The notes below the pieces were generated by a model. The model had not been told where the DNA came from and ran no database searches. It saw only the letters and a program-made list of their open reading frames with translations. From contig CAZULW010000001.1 of assembly GCA_964621455.1 (NCBI GenBank), forward strand, positions 62,001 to 126,000: DNA of 64,000 nucleotides, written 5' to 3'. The translations under genes were made by a program, and so were the position numbers. Below are positions 40,845 through 48,363 of this stretch, one piece after another; position 1 is the first letter of the stretch; the number at the start of each line of letters is the position of its first letter. Source of the stretch: G020354025 sp964621455 (lineage in GTDB: Bacteria; Fidelibacterota; Marinisomatia; SCGC-AAA003-L08; TS1B11).

Positions 40845-42056
40845 TTAATCCAACTTCTCAAGGCTTTTCTGGAGAATCTCCTGAATAGCTGTGAAGAGAG
40901 AGGGATTGCGGTTGTAGACATATTGAAGGAGGGGCTGTATCCTCCATCGGTGCCGGTTCAACAGGGTCTGGATCTCGATAACGCTCCGGAGCAGGTCTTC
41001 TTCGGAGCGACGGGATTCGATCTCCCAGGCCAGGAAGACCGGCTTGAATGAGCCTTCCTCCAGACCTAGGTGGTATCGCCGCTCGTTAAAGAAATTCCCC
41101 GCGGCCTGATACTGGGCCGTGATGGCGTCCTCCTCCCTGTTGACGGCCAGAAGCAAATTGCCAAGTGAAACACTGAAACACCCATCCCCTTCCATATTGT
41201 TGTAAATGGTCCATAGGGACTCCACGGTCTTTTCAGGGTAATATTGCCCGGCCAGCAGAGCATCACAGAACATCCCGATGAGGCCATTCACCGCATGAGG
41301 CTCCTGCTGGGGGGCCTCCGGTTGTTTACTTACCACATTCAGCCCTTCTTCTACCGCGGAATGCGCCCGGTCCCATTCCTTCAGCGCTCTGGCGGTCTTA
41401 GCCAATAAGTACCAGTAGCGCGTAGACTGGGGATCCTTGTCCAGTTCCTTCTCCAGACGAATGATGGCATCCCTGAGTTCCCACTCCTCTGGTTCCGGCA
41501 CGCCCAGACTGACAATAGCCGCCAGTGACATAATAGCCGTGGGGCGCTCCAACTTTTTTTTCTCCGCCGCCAGATTCAGGCTGGCGGTAAGCGTAGGGAA
41601 AATTGTATGTTCCCAGCGAATCTGCCTGTCCGTCCGAATGAGCCGGGTATCAAAGAAATGATTACTGGGTTCATCGAAGGGGATAATGGGGAAATCGAAA
41701 GCAATGGCTTCGGTATTCACCAGATAGTCCGGAATGGCTTGGGGATCGTCTGCGTGGAGTACTTCCTGCTGATGCAGGAACAGTGCCCAGGGTGTCATCG
41801 CCTGGTCCAGGGCAGCGTTGATCAGGGCGCTTTCATCCGGATCAGCCGGAACCCGGAGGTAGAGGGCATCGTACTCCGAGGCAAGGTGCTGTACCGCCTG
41901 CCCTCCCCCGCCACCGGCATCCACGACCACCATCTGACTCGTCACCCGGTTGACCGAATGCAGGGCGTTAGTCAGATTCCCGCTTCGGGTATACACTACC
42001 ATGCACAGGGTCACGCCCTCGGCGCCCTCGGAAGCATCTCCCCCAGGTATACTCAT
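40845..42056 (-). CDS. Degenerate GT2-like protein with TPR-like tail
   Basis: A 403-residue paralogue of the next gene's layout. The N-terminal Rossmann-like part ('VTLCMVVYTRSGNLTNALHS', 'QMVVVDAGGGGGQAVQHLA') aligns with a GT2 fold. Where active enzymes read 'WLDADE', this one reads 'ALFLHQQEVLH' (91-101), so the DxD metal site is gone. The C-terminal ~200 residues are helical repeats ('RYWYLLAKTARALKEWDRA'). Catalysis is therefore unlikely; a scaffold or regulatory role with the active GT2-TPR neighbour is possible. Its ATG overlaps the stop of the cyclic-nucleotide-binding gene (ATGA). Confidence 0.7.
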   Translation of the reverse strand: MSIPGGDASEGAEGVTLCMVVYTRSGNLTNALHSVNRVTSQMVVVDAGGGGGQAVQHLASEYDALYLRVPADPDESALINAALDQAMTPWALFLHQQEVLHADDPQAIPDYLVNTEAIAFDFPIIPFDEPSNHFFDTRLIRTDRQIRWEHTIFPTLTASLNLAAEKKKLERPTAIMSLAAIVSLGVPEPEEWELRDAIIRLEKELDKDPQSTRYWYLLAKTARALKEWDRAHSAVEEGLNVVSKQPEAPQQEPHAVNGLIGMFCDALLAGQYYPEKTVESLWTIYNNMEGDGCFSVSLGNLLLAVNREEDAITAQYQAAGNFFNERRYHLGLEEGSFKPVFLAWEIESRRSEEDLLRSVIEIQTLLNRHRWRIQPLLQYVYNRNPSLFTAIQEILQKSLEKLD

Positions 42057-43048
42057 TCCATGATCTTTTTCTCGAATTCCCTCAGCTCTGTCAACAGCTG
42101 TATCTTATCAAGTTTCTCTTTAAGGAGGTCTTTATTGTTGACGCGGTAGGCCGGCTCGCTCCCCTCAGGATGGAAAGAGTCAAGGAGACCAGACTGGCCG
42201 AATCTTTCAATCAGCGGCTCGTAAGTCTTCAGGGGCTTATTGAACCGCTCCTGCAGGCGCTTCTCCAGCGTGGCCGTGGGAAAGTCCTCAATGGCGCCCT
42301 GCTCCTCTACAATCCCGGCCAGAACCTGCACCAGCTCCAGCTCCTGCTTGTCCTTGAAACTGAACTGCTCCGACAGCTCCCTGGCATGGCCGGTTTCGAC
42401 CATGTGCCGCTCCCGGCAGTAATCGGCGAACTGGTTAAGCTTGTCAGGGTACTCTATTATTAACACCCGGCCGATGCCTTCCCGGCGATCGCTCTTGCAC
42501 AGCTGGGTCAAAGCCACCTTGTTTACTATATCGTTGACCCGCTCCTCATCCAGGCCGATGTAAAAAGCAATGGAAGAGACAACCTTGTTCCACGGCAGGA
42601 TGATTTTCCCCTGGTCATCCGGCTTCTCCTGTCTGGCCAAAATGGTAACCAGGTTGACAACCTGCCGCCCGGCACCGCTGGTGAGCAGGATACTCTGTTT
42701 CGTGGTAGCGCTTCTCAACCGCTCCACGATAATCGCAAAAAAGGTCTGCATCCACTTGGGAACCTCCTCCAGGCGCTTGCGGAACATCTCACGGCTGATC
42801 TCCAGAAGCATGGCATTCGTAATTGCTGTAGCCGTTGCTGACCGGGGATGGTTATCAATGATGGCCATTTCGCCGAAAATAGAGCCCGCTCCAAGCTTCG
42901 CCAGGACCGTCTTTTGATCTCCCAACATTTTGTAGATCTCCACCTGGCCTTCCAGAACGATAAACATGCTCTGGCCTGACTCCCCATCACGGAAAATCAC
43001 ATCATCCTTCTTAACCTGCCGCTTCAGCCGTTCTTCCATGAAGCCCAT
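42053..43048 (-). CDS. Cyclic-nucleotide-binding-domain protein
   Basis: A 331-residue protein. Residues ~12-125 are a CRP-type cNMP domain; the phosphate-binding cassette is intact ('SIFGEMAIIDNHPRSATATA', Gly-Glu and Arg-Ser). A helix and a middle domain ('VNLVTILARQEKPDDQGKII', 'VSSIAFYIGLDEERVNDIVN') may be a winged helix-like fold but no clear DNA-recognition helix is evident. The C-terminal ~100 residues are charged and helical. It sits between glycosyltransferase genes and overlaps the next one, so it may make the glycan cluster responsive to a cyclic nucleotide. Confidence 0.78.
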   Translation of the reverse strand: MGFMEERLKRQVKKDDVIFRDGESGQSMFIVLEGQVEIYKMLGDQKTVLAKLGAGSIFGEMAIIDNHPRSATATAITNAMLLEISREMFRKRLEEVPKWMQTFFAIIVERLRSATTKQSILLTSGAGRQVVNLVTILARQEKPDDQGKIILPWNKVVSSIAFYIGLDEERVNDIVNKVALTQLCKSDRREGIGRVLIIEYPDKLNQFADYCRERHMVETGHARELSEQFSFKDKQELELVQVLAGIVEEQGAIEDFPTATLEKRLQERFNKPLKTYEPLIERFGQSGLLDSFHPEGSEPAYRVNNKDLLKEKLDKIQLLTELREFEKKIME

Positions 43049-43115
43049 GTCCCTGAACCTCCTTACGATTATGAGATTGTTACCTGAATTGGAGCGGGGG
43101 CCTGTTCTCAGGCTT

Positions 43116-45551
43116 TCATGTGTTCAGGATGATCTTGTCCAACATCTCCCGGGCTTGCGCATGGTCCGGATTCGCCGCCAGTACGGCTTCAAGATGGCAC
43201 TTCACATCTTGCGTCCGGTCAATCTCGGCATAAAGTGAAGCCAGGATAAAGTGGGTCTGCCAGTCGCTGGGATCATCCTTCAGAATGCCCCTGAGAATGC
43301 CGATCCCTTCTTCAAACTGTTCCCCCTCCAGAAAGGTTTGCCCCAGCAGCCGTCTGGCATCCAGGTCATGAGGATCTTTCTCCAGGATTTGCGCAAGCCG
43401 CTGCTGGGCCGCCTTCAGATTCCCTTCCGCCATGTCCAGCAGCGCCAGACTCTGTTGGACCGGAGTCCATTCCTTATTATAGCTTAAGGCCCGCCGGTAT
43501 CGATTCCTAGCTTCTCGCAGATCACCCTCCAGATGGGCAATGAGACCAAGACCGTAAACCGCCTCCACCCTGGTAGGGTCTTCCAGTAGAACCTCCCGGC
43601 ACAGCCTCCGCCCACTCTCCAGGTCACCCTGGCTAACCAGTTTGGTAGCCTCCTGGGACTTTCGCTCAAGAACCTCTACAAGAGGCTCATCCTTCTCCAG
43701 GAGCCAATCCAGGTCCACCTCAGGCCACTTGGCGCGAAAAATCTTCTCGTTCTTTTTCAGGGAGGCATCATAGTCGATCTTGTTCCCGGCAAAGGTCCGG
43801 CTGCCGAAATGGTGGAGGAAGGTGCTTTCATCCACCATGATGGCGTACCCCTTCTCCCTGATCCGCAGGCAAAGGTCATCATCCTCGTAATTGCCGGAAC
43901 CGAAGCTCTCGTCCAGACCGCCCAGATCCTCATAGAGGGCTCTGCGGATCAGGATGGCAAACCCCGCGATGCGGCGCCGGGGCGTCACCTTGCCGCGGTT
44001 AGCCGTCCTGACCGTTCTGGCAAAACCGTAATACTCCTCGTCGTTCTTATATGGAATCTCCTGGCTCCCCGCGGGTCCGGCCTCCCCGTGGCCGGAACGG
44101 CCAGGGCCCAGGGCCAGCCGCTGGCGGCCGCTGATGTAATTGGAGATCGGCCCCACCATGCCAATGCACTTATCGCGCTCCAGGGCACTCACCATACTCT
44201 CCAGCCAGCCATCGGCCACCAGGACATCGTTGTTCAGCAGGAACACGTACTCGCCCCCGGCCGCCTTAATCCCCTGGTTATTACCCGCTGAAAAACCGAC
44301 GTTGGCCGAGTTATCAATCAATCGGTAATTGGGATTGACCGCCACTATATCCCGAAGGTAGTCCTTAGTGCCATCAGTGGAGCCGTTATCGACAAAGATT
44401 ACCTCGTGGGGATAGGCAGTATGCCGGCTCAGGGAGTCCACACACCGCCTGGTATACTCAAGGGCGTTGAAGCTGAGCATCACAATGGATACAAGGGGCC
44501 GCTCATCCCGGACCCGCGTTTCCGGCGACTCCGCCAGGACACGGCTGTAGAGGTCGTACCAGCAACGCACATTCTGGCCAAGGGTCCGTTCCCGCCGGAC
44601 ATAATCGTGGGCCTGCTGCTGGATACGTCTCCTTTCCGATGGCTGCTCGATGAGAAACTTGATTTTCTCATACCACAGGTCCGGGTCTTCCCTTTCCACT
44701 AAAAGGCCCGTCTCTCCATCTATCACGCTCCGGGCATAAGGCGTATGTTTGGAGTAGATTCCGGCAATCCTTTGCGAGCCGTATTCCAGAAACTTCAAAT
44801 CACTTTTGCACTCGTTGAACCGGTTGAAGCTCAGGGGGGCAAGGCCGATATCCAGCTGCGCTTGTGCCAGCAGCAGGGCATACCCGCGCAGATCGCCAAC
44901 GCCGCCCACATGTTCCACGGTGGGATCCCCTTTCAACTCCTCCGGCATATACATGAAAAACACCAGCCGGATCCTGTCCCCATACTCCTTCTGCAATCGC
45001 TTGAGGGCGGGGAGAACCTGCCGGAAATCGTCCTCGTGCGTCCAACCGGCGGCATAGCCGATTCTCACAGGCCCCTCACGCGACGGAGCAGCTTTCGGCT
45101 CAGTGAAAATCGTTTCATCCAGGTAGTTGGGCAGGACGGTGATCTTTGAATTGTATTGGGACAGATCGTCTCTCAGCGGTTCCGTTGATACCGTCACATG
45201 GTCCACCTCTTGGAGAAACTCAATTATACATTCACGATGAGCAGCCGCTGAGTACTCGTTGTATATGGGATGTTCCGGCGGCATCTTAAGCAGCTGATCA
45301 TCTATTTCATAGATGGTCTTTTTCCCTTTCCGTTTAGCTCCACGTAAAATCTCCAGAACCTCAGGGTGGTACACACGTTGGAATACGATGAGATCGTAGG
45401 GATCCAGGTCTTTGTAATGAAAATTACTTACTTGCGTGTAATCAATTACCTTGTACTGAAGCAGCCCTTCCTGTTGCAGCCGAGACAGGGGACCCAGCAG
45501 TCTGACCTGGAGTACAGCGTCTGGGTGCAGGCTGAAGATAAGCACGTTCAT
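43116..45551 (-). CDS. Multidomain glycosyltransferase: GT-B (GT1/GT4-like) + GT2 + TPR
   Basis: An 811-residue protein with three modules. Residues ~1-360: GT-B domain ('MNVLIFSLHPDAVLQVRLL', 'YDLIVFQRVYHPEVLEIL', 'RIGYAAGWTHEDDFRQVLPA', 'CKSDLKFLEYGSQRIAGIYS'). Residues ~375-625: GT2 domain ('VSIVMLSFNALEYTRRCVDS', 'VIFVDNGSTDGTKDYL', 'FLLNNDVLVADGWLESMV', 'ESFGSGNYEDDDLCLRIREK'). Residues ~650-811: TPRs. It may add two sugars in succession. A GC-palindrome-derived stretch 'LGPGRSGHGEAGPAGSQE' interrupts the GT2 domain. The ATG at 45551 has GGAGG eight bases upstream and is preferred over ATGs at 45587 and 45623. Confidence 0.85.
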   Translation of the reverse strand: MNVLIFSLHPDAVLQVRLLGPLSRLQQEGLLQYKVIDYTQVSNFHYKDLDPYDLIVFQRVYHPEVLEILRGAKRKGKKTIYEIDDQLLKMPPEHPIYNEYSAAAHRECIIEFLQEVDHVTVSTEPLRDDLSQYNSKITVLPNYLDETIFTEPKAAPSREGPVRIGYAAGWTHEDDFRQVLPALKRLQKEYGDRIRLVFFMYMPEELKGDPTVEHVGGVGDLRGYALLLAQAQLDIGLAPLSFNRFNECKSDLKFLEYGSQRIAGIYSKHTPYARSVIDGETGLLVEREDPDLWYEKIKFLIEQPSERRRIQQQAHDYVRRERTLGQNVRCWYDLYSRVLAESPETRVRDERPLVSIVMLSFNALEYTRRCVDSLSRHTAYPHEVIFVDNGSTDGTKDYLRDIVAVNPNYRLIDNSANVGFSAGNNQGIKAAGGEYVFLLNNDVLVADGWLESMVSALERDKCIGMVGPISNYISGRQRLALGPGRSGHGEAGPAGSQEIPYKNDEEYYGFARTVRTANRGKVTPRRRIAGFAILIRRALYEDLGGLDESFGSGNYEDDDLCLRIREKGYAIMVDESTFLHHFGSRTFAGNKIDYDASLKKNEKIFRAKWPEVDLDWLLEKDEPLVEVLERKSQEATKLVSQGDLESGRRLCREVLLEDPTRVEAVYGLGLIAHLEGDLREARNRYRRALSYNKEWTPVQQSLALLDMAEGNLKAAQQRLAQILEKDPHDLDARRLLGQTFLEGEQFEEGIGILRGILKDDPSDWQTHFILASLYAEIDRTQDVKCHLEAVLAANPDHAQAREMLDKIILNT

Positions 45552-45619
45552 AGGGTTGGCCTCCCGGCTGTTGGTCTGCAATGACATGTTAATTTCAAAC
45601 CTCCTAGATACAGGAAAAG

Positions 45620-45883
45620 TCAATCACACCGTGGCCATTCATGGCACTGGCCATCTCCGTACCCCTCCGGGTTTTCGAGAGATAGCCTGTCATTCTCAGG
45701 TCCCGACGGCGCAACCTCATCAACGACAGCCTTGATCTCCCCGGTACGGCAGTCGTCACAGATGAGAATCTCCAGCCGGGCGTAAGTCCGGTTGAGGGCG
45801 CTATCCAGTGCGGCTTTAAGGTACCAGGGGTTATAAGCCGGGATGACAACACTAACCGTCGGTGCGCTGTCGGAGGTCTGCAC
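45620..45883 (-). pseudogene. N-terminal remnant of a GT2 glycosyltransferase
   Basis: An 87-codon frame starting at a GTG that directly follows the sulfotransferase stop. The first ~45 residues are a clear GT2 start ('TVSVVIPAYNPWYLKAALDS', 'RLEILICDDCRTGEIKA'). The frame then ends with a non-family tail ('GDGQCHEWPRCD'), while a second frame at the same place reads 'GTEMASAMNGHGVIDF', close to the GT2 'AAAMNxGI' step. A frameshift plus loss of the rest is the simplest reading. A functional short protein is unlikely. Confidence 0.7.
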
Positions 45884-47191
45884 TCAGGGTCTCGCCAGCC
45901 GATTGAGGGCTTCCAATAGTTTGCCGACGGCGGGATGATCCGGATTGATCTCCAGCGTCCGGTTCAGATTTTCCCTTGCGTCATCCATTCGTCCCAGTTG
46001 ACAGTTGGCGGTGGCCAGCATAAACCATGCGTCGGCGTTCTGTGGTTCCCCCTTAGTCACCCGCTCGTAAGTCGCCAGAGCATCTTCCACGCGGCCCGCG
46101 GCCAGGTAAACGTCGCCCAGATTGCACAGCGTGTTGAAATTATGGGGCTCCAGTTCCGAAGCTTGTTCCAGGTGGCGCAGGGCCTCACTATGATTCCCGG
46201 TCTGGAAATGTACCACGGCTAAATCGTTGTGCGCGGGAGCATGCTCCGGGAAAGCATCTAACAAGGCTTCAAGGGCCGCAATGGAGGCTTCATACTTTTT
46301 GGCCTCAACCAGCTTCAGAGCTTCGCTATAGAGTGTGTGGGCTTCTTGGGGAAGATTCCTGCGCCCATGAGTGGCGCTGTCTGGTACAGGTGGGGCTGGA
46401 GGAGCAGTTTCTGAAACCGGCGGGACTCCTTCGGCCAATGGTTCCTGGTGGTAAACCGGACCCGCGTCCGATTCTAAGGCGTGGTAAAGCCGGGTTACTT
46501 CGGTTGGCATGTCCACGGGGCGGCCCTGTCCTCCCGGGCTTCGGTGATGACGCAAATTCCTGGAGATAGACTCGCATGCCTGCGATATGGTCTGCTCAGG
46601 TATGGTCCAGCCCAGCCAATCCACCACCCGGCGCAGCTCCTGCTGCGGGCTGGTGAAATAGCTGTCGTAGTGGGTGACGATGCGTTGTTCAGGCCTGGTC
46701 TGGTCCAGCAGACGCTGATTATGCTCCAGCCACAGGTGCAGGCCGAAAGCCCGTGAATGGCCGTTCCGCTTCATCAGGGAACCGGCCACCTCCAGCGGGT
46801 GCCTGAGACAGTTGATGACCCTTGACTCAGGCAGAAGGGACTGCCAGAAAGGTAGCGTAAAACAGAATCGCGGGTCTTTCCAGCCCCAGGGCTCCTGCCC
46901 GCTCAGCACTTTGATTATGTCTTTTGCCCTCTCGCGCAGGGCATCCAGCTCTGATTTTTGCTCCCAGCCGGCCTTGACTCCAGGCGGTAGGAAGTCCCAC
47001 CCCCCACCCAGCTTCTGCAGGATGGTATCATTGATGGCGTAGACATCGAGATTTTCCCAGAATCCGGCCGGGTTGTCTGCCTTGGGCGGTATGATCCTTT
47101 CTTCCGGCCCCAGATAAAGACCACACAGATTGAGGAGTCGAGTCACCATTGAAGTTCCCGAGCGATGCATACCTGTAATGAAAACTGTCAT
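45884..47191 (-). CDS. Sulfotransferase-TPR fusion protein, copy 2
   Basis: A 435-residue homologue of the protein at 10030-11337, equal in length. The PAPS 5'-phosphosulfate loop is 'TGMHRSGTSMVTRLLNLCGL' (6-25), the 3'-phosphate site 'RVINCLRHPLEVAGSLMKR', with 'WGWKDPRFCFTLPFWQSLLP' between. TPR units follow ('APAHNDLAVVHFQTGNHSEA', 'FNTLCNLGDVYLAAGRVEDA', 'ADAWFMLATANCQLGRMDDA'). The ATG at 47191 has AGGAGGA nine bases upstream. It is the first gene of the glycan cluster and lies next downstream of csrA. It probably sulfates a glycan made by the cluster's transferases; the acceptor is unproven. Confidence 0.85.
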   Translation of the reverse strand: MTVFITGMHRSGTSMVTRLLNLCGLYLGPEERIIPPKADNPAGFWENLDVYAINDTILQKLGGGWDFLPPGVKAGWEQKSELDALRERAKDIIKVLSGQEPWGWKDPRFCFTLPFWQSLLPESRVINCLRHPLEVAGSLMKRNGHSRAFGLHLWLEHNQRLLDQTRPEQRIVTHYDSYFTSPQQELRRVVDWLGWTIPEQTISQACESISRNLRHHRSPGGQGRPVDMPTEVTRLYHALESDAGPVYHQEPLAEGVPPVSETAPPAPPVPDSATHGRRNLPQEAHTLYSEALKLVEAKKYEASIAALEALLDAFPEHAPAHNDLAVVHFQTGNHSEALRHLEQASELEPHNFNTLCNLGDVYLAAGRVEDALATYERVTKGEPQNADAWFMLATANCQLGRMDDARENLNRTLEINPDHPAVGKLLEALNRLARP

Positions 47192-47606
47192 GTCGCTATA
47201 TCCTCCTCTCCGGGAGACTGACGAATTGCCTATCTTAACCCACCCCCCCTTCGGTTTCACTCAGGGCAAGATCTTCACTTTGTGATGCCTCCCTTTAGGC
47301 CCTCAACCCCTTCTTTCACGAAGCCGACTCGCCGTAGGCGTTGCCTACGGCTACGCCGAGGCCCCTCTCTCAAGAGAGAAGGGGCCTGCCCTGAGCGGAG
47401 TCGAAGGGTTTGGGGGTGAGTGGAGGGGGGAAAGGGGGGTGAGTTTCTGAGTGGGAGCATCTTCCGTGCGCAGGTCGGGCAGGTACGGGCTATCTGGATG
47501 AGGGTACTTGTTGTCCGTATCAGATTTCACTGGTTGACGCATCGTGCTGCGATCAATCCGGTACGCTGTCACAGGGTTTCGCTATGCGGTGGTCATGATC
47601 CGGCAG
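47192..47606. other. Intergenic region between csrA and the glycan cluster
   Basis: About 415 bases. The part at 47290-47411 holds palindromes: CCGTAGGC-gtt-GCCTACGG (47332-47350) and AGGCCCCT/AGGGGCCT with inner CTCTC/GAGAG (47359-47387), then CCCTGAGCGGAGTCGAAGGG, a motif of the repeat at 24599-24691. The remaining bases next to csrA (47412-47606) show no clear promoter or frame. No sigma-28 site was found for the sulfotransferase gene. Confidence 0.6.
47290..47411. repeat. Palindromic intergenic repeat after csrA
   Basis: Two strong hairpins and a CTGAGC...TCGAAGG motif as described for the surrounding region. Similar sequence (ACCCCTC / GAGGGGT around AAAGAGAG) appears near 17140-17155 downstream of comM. 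These are probably related dispersed elements; either could also terminate transcription. Confidence 0.6.
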
Positions 47607-47903
47607 CTACGATGAGTCTACCGGTCTTTCCGTCTCCCCGGATTCTTTGCTTTTGCCCATCTTCCGCAGCTCTTCCCGCGCACTCTTCAGCAGCGCATCC
47701 ATAGCATCCATAGTATCTCCACTACGGGCCGCAGCCAGGTTTTCTTCCCGGATGCGAAAATATACTTCCTCCCGATGTACCGGCAGCTGCGGCGGGGCGG
47801 TGATGCCCACCCTTACCTGACCGCCGGCGCACTCCAGAATGGTGAAGATGATATTGTCCGCCACCCGAATGCTCTCACCACATTTCCTGGTCAAGACCAG
47901 CAT
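47607..47903 (-). CDS. csrA: Carbon storage regulator CsrA
   Basis: A 98-residue RNA-binding translational regulator. Residues 1-60 are the CsrA fold ('MLVLTRKCGESIRVADNIIF', 'VRVGITAPPQLPVHREEVYF', ending 'IREEN'). Arg44-like and the N-terminal LVLTR RNA contacts are present. About 30 extra C-terminal residues, charged and Ser/Glu-rich, exceed the usual 60-75 aa. CsrA binds GGA motifs and blocks flagellin translation until FliW removes it. It follows fliW by five bases, the conserved fliW-csrA pair. Confidence 0.95.
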   Translation of the reverse strand: MLVLTRKCGESIRVADNIIFTILECAGGQVRVGITAPPQLPVHREEVYFRIREENLAAARSGDTMDAMDALLKSAREELRKMGKSKESGETERPVDSS

Positions 47904-47908
47904 GGGGC

Positions 47909-48361
47909 CTACGCTCCACCTCTGGAGGGCATCAGATTCGTAAGGAGCTCGTCCACCCGCAGGTCGTCTTGATCCAGGATAACCTGGCGCCCTTGCATGG
48001 TTTTGGTGTTGATGATCACCGGCGCCCTCGTGTTAGCTGTGATGGTACCCTCCTTGGGATCCACACGGAGGATATAGTAGGGTGCAATATCGTCCTGGGT
48101 GGGACTGCCGATCAGGCTCAACTCTTCTTTGCTGATATGCAGCAGTACCTGTTTCTTGAGCAGCAGGCAGCTTATTATCGGCAGGGCCACCTCCGGGTCA
48201 TCCACGGAGCACAGCCAGAGAAAGGGCCGCATTTCAGCCCGGTTTTCAAGAATAAACTGCTTATGTTCCTCAAAACCGGGGAGACCGGCGGGAAATTTAA
48301 GCGGATCGGACAATTCGACCCAATCAGATTTGGATGCGTGTTCCTTTGGTTCGTCGCTCAC
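47909..48361 (-). CDS. fliW: Flagellar assembly factor FliW
   Basis: A 150-residue FliW, the allosteric CsrA antagonist that also binds flagellin. Family pattern: 'FPAGLPGFEEHKQFILEN', 'FLWLCSVDDPEVALPII', 'YILRVDPKEGTITANTRAPV', 'INTKTMQGRQVILDQDD'. When flagellin is exported, FliW is free to bind CsrA and release flagellin translation. The start is GTG at 48361, two bases after the flgL stop. A ~20-residue hydrophilic N-terminal extension precedes the core. Confidence 0.95.
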   Translation of the reverse strand: MSDEPKEHASKSDWVELSDPLKFPAGLPGFEEHKQFILENRAEMRPFLWLCSVDDPEVALPIISCLLLKKQVLLHISKEELSLIGSPTQDDIAPYYILRVDPKEGTITANTRAPVIINTKTMQGRQVILDQDDLRVDELLTNLMPSRGGA

Positions 48362-48363
48362 GA

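Noticed and set aside
45604..45852. 82-codon frame overlapping the GT2 remnant, as a separate gene
   Set aside because: Only a short piece resembles GT2 and it continues the neighbouring frame, so a frameshifted pseudogene explains it better.
47275..47572. Short minus-strand frames between csrA and the sulfotransferase gene
   Set aside because: They translate palindromic repeat DNA into Leu/Arg/Pro/Ser-rich peptides typical of repeats.
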